A stretch of 64,000 nucleotides of DNA from Streptomyces sp. 1222.5. GTDB lineage: Bacteria > Actinomycetota > Actinomycetes > Streptomycetales > Streptomycetaceae. The notes below the pieces were generated by a model. It did no database searches. It was not told the DNA's origin and saw only the letters and a list, made by a program, of their open reading frames with translations. Made by a program: the position numbers and the translations under genes. Below are positions 61,980 to 64,000 of this stretch, in pieces (the stretch's first letter is position 1; the number at the start of each line of letters is the position of its first letter). The DNA is taken from NCBI RefSeq assembly GCF_900105245.1, contig NZ_FNSZ01000001.1:8306001-8370000 (forward strand), read 5' to 3'.

Positions 61980-63428
61980 ATGCCCATGATGCTTCGGTTT
62001 TCAAAGCACCCTCGCATGGCCACGTCGGTCGTACTGGTGGCCGTCTTCATGACCAACCTGGATCTGTGGATCGTCAACGTCGCGCTTCCGGCCATGGGGA
62101 CGACCTTCTCCGGGGGCGGCGCGGGTGCGACCCTCGGTTCGCTGTCCTGGGTCCTCAACGCCTACGCGATCACCCTGGCCGCGCTCCTGGTGGTGGCCGG
62201 GCGCGCCGGTGACCGCATGGGTCAGCGGCCGGTCTTCCTCGCCGGGATAGCCGTCTTCACCCTCGCGTCGCTGGGCTGTGCCCTGGCCCCCGACCTCGGG
62301 ACCCTCGTGGTGGCTCGTGTGTTGCAGGCCGTCGGGGCGGCCGCCCAGATCCCGACGTCCCTCGCCCTGCTGCTCGCGACGGTGCCGGCCGAGCGCCGTA
62401 CCCACGCCACCCGCAGCTGGGCCGCGGTCGGCGGACTCGCCGCGGCCGCCGGGCCCGTCGCCGGTGGCCTGCTGGTCGAGATCGACTGGAGGTGGGTCTT
62501 CGCCGTCAACGTGCCTATCGGCATCGCGGCGCTCCTCGCGGGCCGATCGGTCCTGCCGAGGCCGACCACCCGGGAGGCCGGACCGCTGCCGGACTTCCTC
62601 GGCGCGCTGCTGGTCGTCTCCTCGGTCGCGGCGCTGTCTGGAGGGCTGGTGCAGGCGCCCGACTGGGGCTGGACCAGCGGCAGGACCGTCCTGCTCCTGG
62701 CCGTCGCCGTGATCTGCGGCGCCGGGTTCGTCCTGAGGTCCCTGCAGCATCCGCACCCGCTGTTCGAACTGCACCTGCTGCGGCTGCCGCGCTTCGGAGC
62801 GGCGAACGCGGGCAGCTTCCTGTTCGGCGTCGCTTTCGCGATCATGCTGTTGTCGAATGTGCTGTGGTGCCAGGAGGTCTGGCACTGGAGCGCGCTGCGC
62901 ACCGGGGTCGCCCTGGTGCCCGGTCCCGCCCTGGTCCCGGTCGTCACCCTTCTGACGGCCCGCACCGCGCAGCGCTTCGGGCACGGTCCGCTGGTCGCCG
63001 TGGGCGGGTTGCTGTTCACCGGAGGCATGGTCTGGCGGGCGGGCTTCGCGTCCGTCGACCCGGACTATCTACGTGACCTGCTGCCGAGCCAGGTGATGAC
63101 CGGCACCGGTGTCGGGCTGGCCCTGGGCACTCTGGTGGCCGCCGGTGTGCACGCCCTGCCGGGCCACCGCGCGGCGACCGGGTCGGCGCTGGTCAACTCC
63201 GTCCGTCAGATATCGGCCACGGTCGGCGTCGCCGTCCTCGTCGCGGTGGTCGGTTCCCACGTAGGTACCGACTCCCGCCAGGACTTCCGGATCGCCTGGT
63301 GCGCCGCCGCCGTACTGAGCCTGGCGACGTCGGTGATCGGCGTGCGCCTCAGTCGCGGCGGCGGACCGGCCCGGACGGCGCCCGTCGCCTCGAAGGAGTC
63401 CGAGGCGGACACACAGGCCTTGGCCTGA
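61980..63428 (+). CDS. DHA2-type MFS transporter
   Basis: From ATG 61980 (PMMLRFSKHPRMATSVVLVAVFMTNLDLWIVNVALPAMG), 482 residues and 14 predicted helices are found. The start is uncertain over a few codons because the mRNA has several ATGs; the first one is in the operator-proximal leader. Conserved motifs: NVALPAMGTTFSG, RAGDRMGQRPVFLAGIAVFTLASLGCALAPDLGTLVVARVLQAVGAAAQIP. It is divergent from the HxlR regulator, which is therefore its likely controller. Two hairpins follow. Confidence 0.87.
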   Translation: MPMMLRFSKHPRMATSVVLVAVFMTNLDLWIVNVALPAMGTTFSGGGAGATLGSLSWVLNAYAITLAALLVVAGRAGDRMGQRPVFLAGIAVFTLASLGCALAPDLGTLVVARVLQAVGAAAQIPTSLALLLATVPAERRTHATRSWAAVGGLAAAAGPVAGGLLVEIDWRWVFAVNVPIGIAALLAGRSVLPRPTTREAGPLPDFLGALLVVSSVAALSGGLVQAPDWGWTSGRTVLLLAVAVICGAGFVLRSLQHPHPLFELHLLRLPRFGAANAGSFLFGVAFAIMLLSNVLWCQEVWHWSALRTGVALVPGPALVPVVTLLTARTAQRFGHGPLVAVGGLLFTGGMVWRAGFASVDPDYLRDLLPSQVMTGTGVGLALGTLVAAGVHALPGHRAATGSALVNSVRQISATVGVAVLVAVVGSHVGTDSRQDFRIAWCAAAVLSLATSVIGVRLSRGGGPARTAPVASKESEADTQALA

Positions 63429-63433
63429 TCACG

Positions 63434-63464
63434 CTCGCGACGCCGGTCGGGCCGGCGTCGCGAG
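63434..63464 (+). terminator. First of two hairpins after the MFS gene
   Basis: CTCGCGACGCCGG / CCGGCGTCGCGAG forms a perfect 13-bp stem. Confidence 0.8.
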
Positions 63465-63470
63465 GCTCGT

Positions 63471-63504
63471 CGTCGTCCTGCGCGGTCGGCTGCGCAGGAC
63501 GACG
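63471..63504 (+). terminator. Second hairpin after the MFS gene
   Basis: CGTCGTCCTGCGC / GCGCAGGACGACG is a perfect 13-bp stem with an 8-nt loop. Tandem hairpins may make a bidirectional stop between the convergent MFS and GNAT genes. Confidence 0.75.
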
Positions 63505-63641
63505 GATCTGCCGACCGAGATCGACGAGGTGGTGCGAGGGCGATCGTCGTCGCCCCCGATGTCCTGCGCCGCCGTCGAGGTGGGGCCGCTGGCGCGCAGC
63601 CTGCTCGCGCGCGTTCCCGTCGACTGCGGAAGGGGTGCACC

Positions 63642-64000
63642 TCAGCGCAGTGGGGTGGCCGAGAGCCGCACGCCGAACCACTGCTCGGCGCCGTGGTCCT
63701 CGTACCGCTCCACCTCCGAGAATCCGAGCTTCGCCGCAACACGCATCGCGCGGGCGTTGGCGGTCTGGGTGCGGAGCACCACCGGCTCGCGGGGAGACGC
63801 GCCGGCGAACCAGTCGAGTACCGCCGCGCACGCCTCGGCGGCGTACCCGCGTCCCCACGCCTGGGGCAGGAACATGTAGCCGAGTTCGGCCCCTTCGGCG
63901 TCGGGACGCACATGACGTGGACTCTCCGCGTCCCGCCGCTCGAGCGTGACCATGCCGATCATCGCTCCGCCGAGGTCGATCACGAAGCAACCGGGGCGCC
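63642..64000 (-). CDS. GNAT-family N-acetyltransferase (RimJ/RimL-like), cut by the window end
   Basis: The frame is open to the right edge of the window, so the N-terminus is missing. The visible ~119 residues have GAELGYMFLPQAWGRGYAAEACAAVLDWFAG (the GRGYA acetyl-CoA-binding loop, motif A of RimJ/RimL-type GNATs) and ANARAMRVAAKLGFSEVERYED, the motif B that ends the fold. This group acetylates protein N-termini or small amines, including antibiotics. Confidence 0.85.
   Translation of the reverse strand, partial: RPGCFVIDLGGAMIGMVTLERRDAESPRHVRPDAEGAELGYMFLPQAWGRGYAAEACAAVLDWFAGASPREPVVLRTQTANARAMRVAAKLGFSEVERYEDHGAEQWFGVRLSATPLR

Overview
The window is very GC-rich, with strongly GC-biased third codon positions, GGAGG-type ribosome binding sites, frequent GTG and TTG starts and many small regulator/effector pairs. 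Together with SigB/F-like sigma, STAS/HATPase, CsbD, LiaF-like, DUF1275 and MHS-transporter genes this points to the chromosome of a Streptomyces or close relative, in accessory or arm-like DNA: no ribosomal RNA, tRNA or core biosynthetic operon is seen. LAYOUT. 0-6.4 kb: end of a TPR-type regulator, an MMPL exporter, an Fe-S bacterial photolyase paired with a frame-broken FAD oxidoreductase, and a frame-broken membrane protein. 6.4-16.7 kb: a stress island with a STAS antagonist overlapping an RsbW-like kinase, small membrane proteins, two MFS transporters, a SigB/F-type sigma factor, DUF6131, CsbD and two YihY/BrkB proteins. 16.8-19.7 kb: a front-end fatty acid desaturase, then a 3'-truncated IS110-family transposase joined tail to tail to a truncated PAS sensor. 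20.1-21.7 kb: an exported tripeptidyl-aminopeptidase-like hydrolase. 21.96-24.45 kb: the most unusual locus, described below. 24.5-33 kb: AraC, MerR, LysR, MFS, double hydrolase, DCC and SnoaL genes. 33-39 kb: a mosaic of intact regulators and enzymes with gene remnants (glycosyltransferase, VOC). 39-46.9 kb: PEBP, DJ-1, a solitary SecY, LLM flavoenzyme, FMN reductase, TetR-MFS operon and a rearranged DsbA/FrnE gene. 47-54 kb: an SDR, DUF1275, an orphan response regulator, a secreted Gly/Asn/Thr/Gln repeat protein, GlsB, a LiaF-like protein and a TetR/SDR divergent pair. 54-58 kb: a three-subunit molybdenum hydroxylase operon. 58-64 kb: methyltransferase, Tat-exported S28-like peptidase, VOC protein, HxlR/MFS divergent pair and a GNAT cut by the window end. 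THE MAIN FIND. Two divergent genes share a 199-bp intergenic region. One (minus strand) encodes a 538-residue fusion of a uracil-DNA-glycosylase fold (catalytic motif GQNPYP, Asp replaced by Asn) to an R-S-ExE ADP-ribosyltransferase. The other (plus strand) encodes a 225-residue macrodomain, the fold that binds and often hydrolyses ADP-ribose modifications. Each gene is preceded by an exact match to the actinobacterial LexA-independent DNA-damage promoter (RecA-NDp/PafBC type, TGTCRGTG-N8-TANNNT), so writer and putative eraser should be co-induced by DNA damage. I infer a DNA-damage- or uracil-DNA-triggered reversible ADP-ribosylation module, possibly a cell-fate or anti-phage system. I know of no description of this exact UDG-ART plus macrodomain arrangement. 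A SECOND THEME. Several genes are interrupted by single-base indels in short G or C runs, alongside clearly decayed remnants. Whether the indels are assembly errors or real mutations cannot be told from sequence alone.
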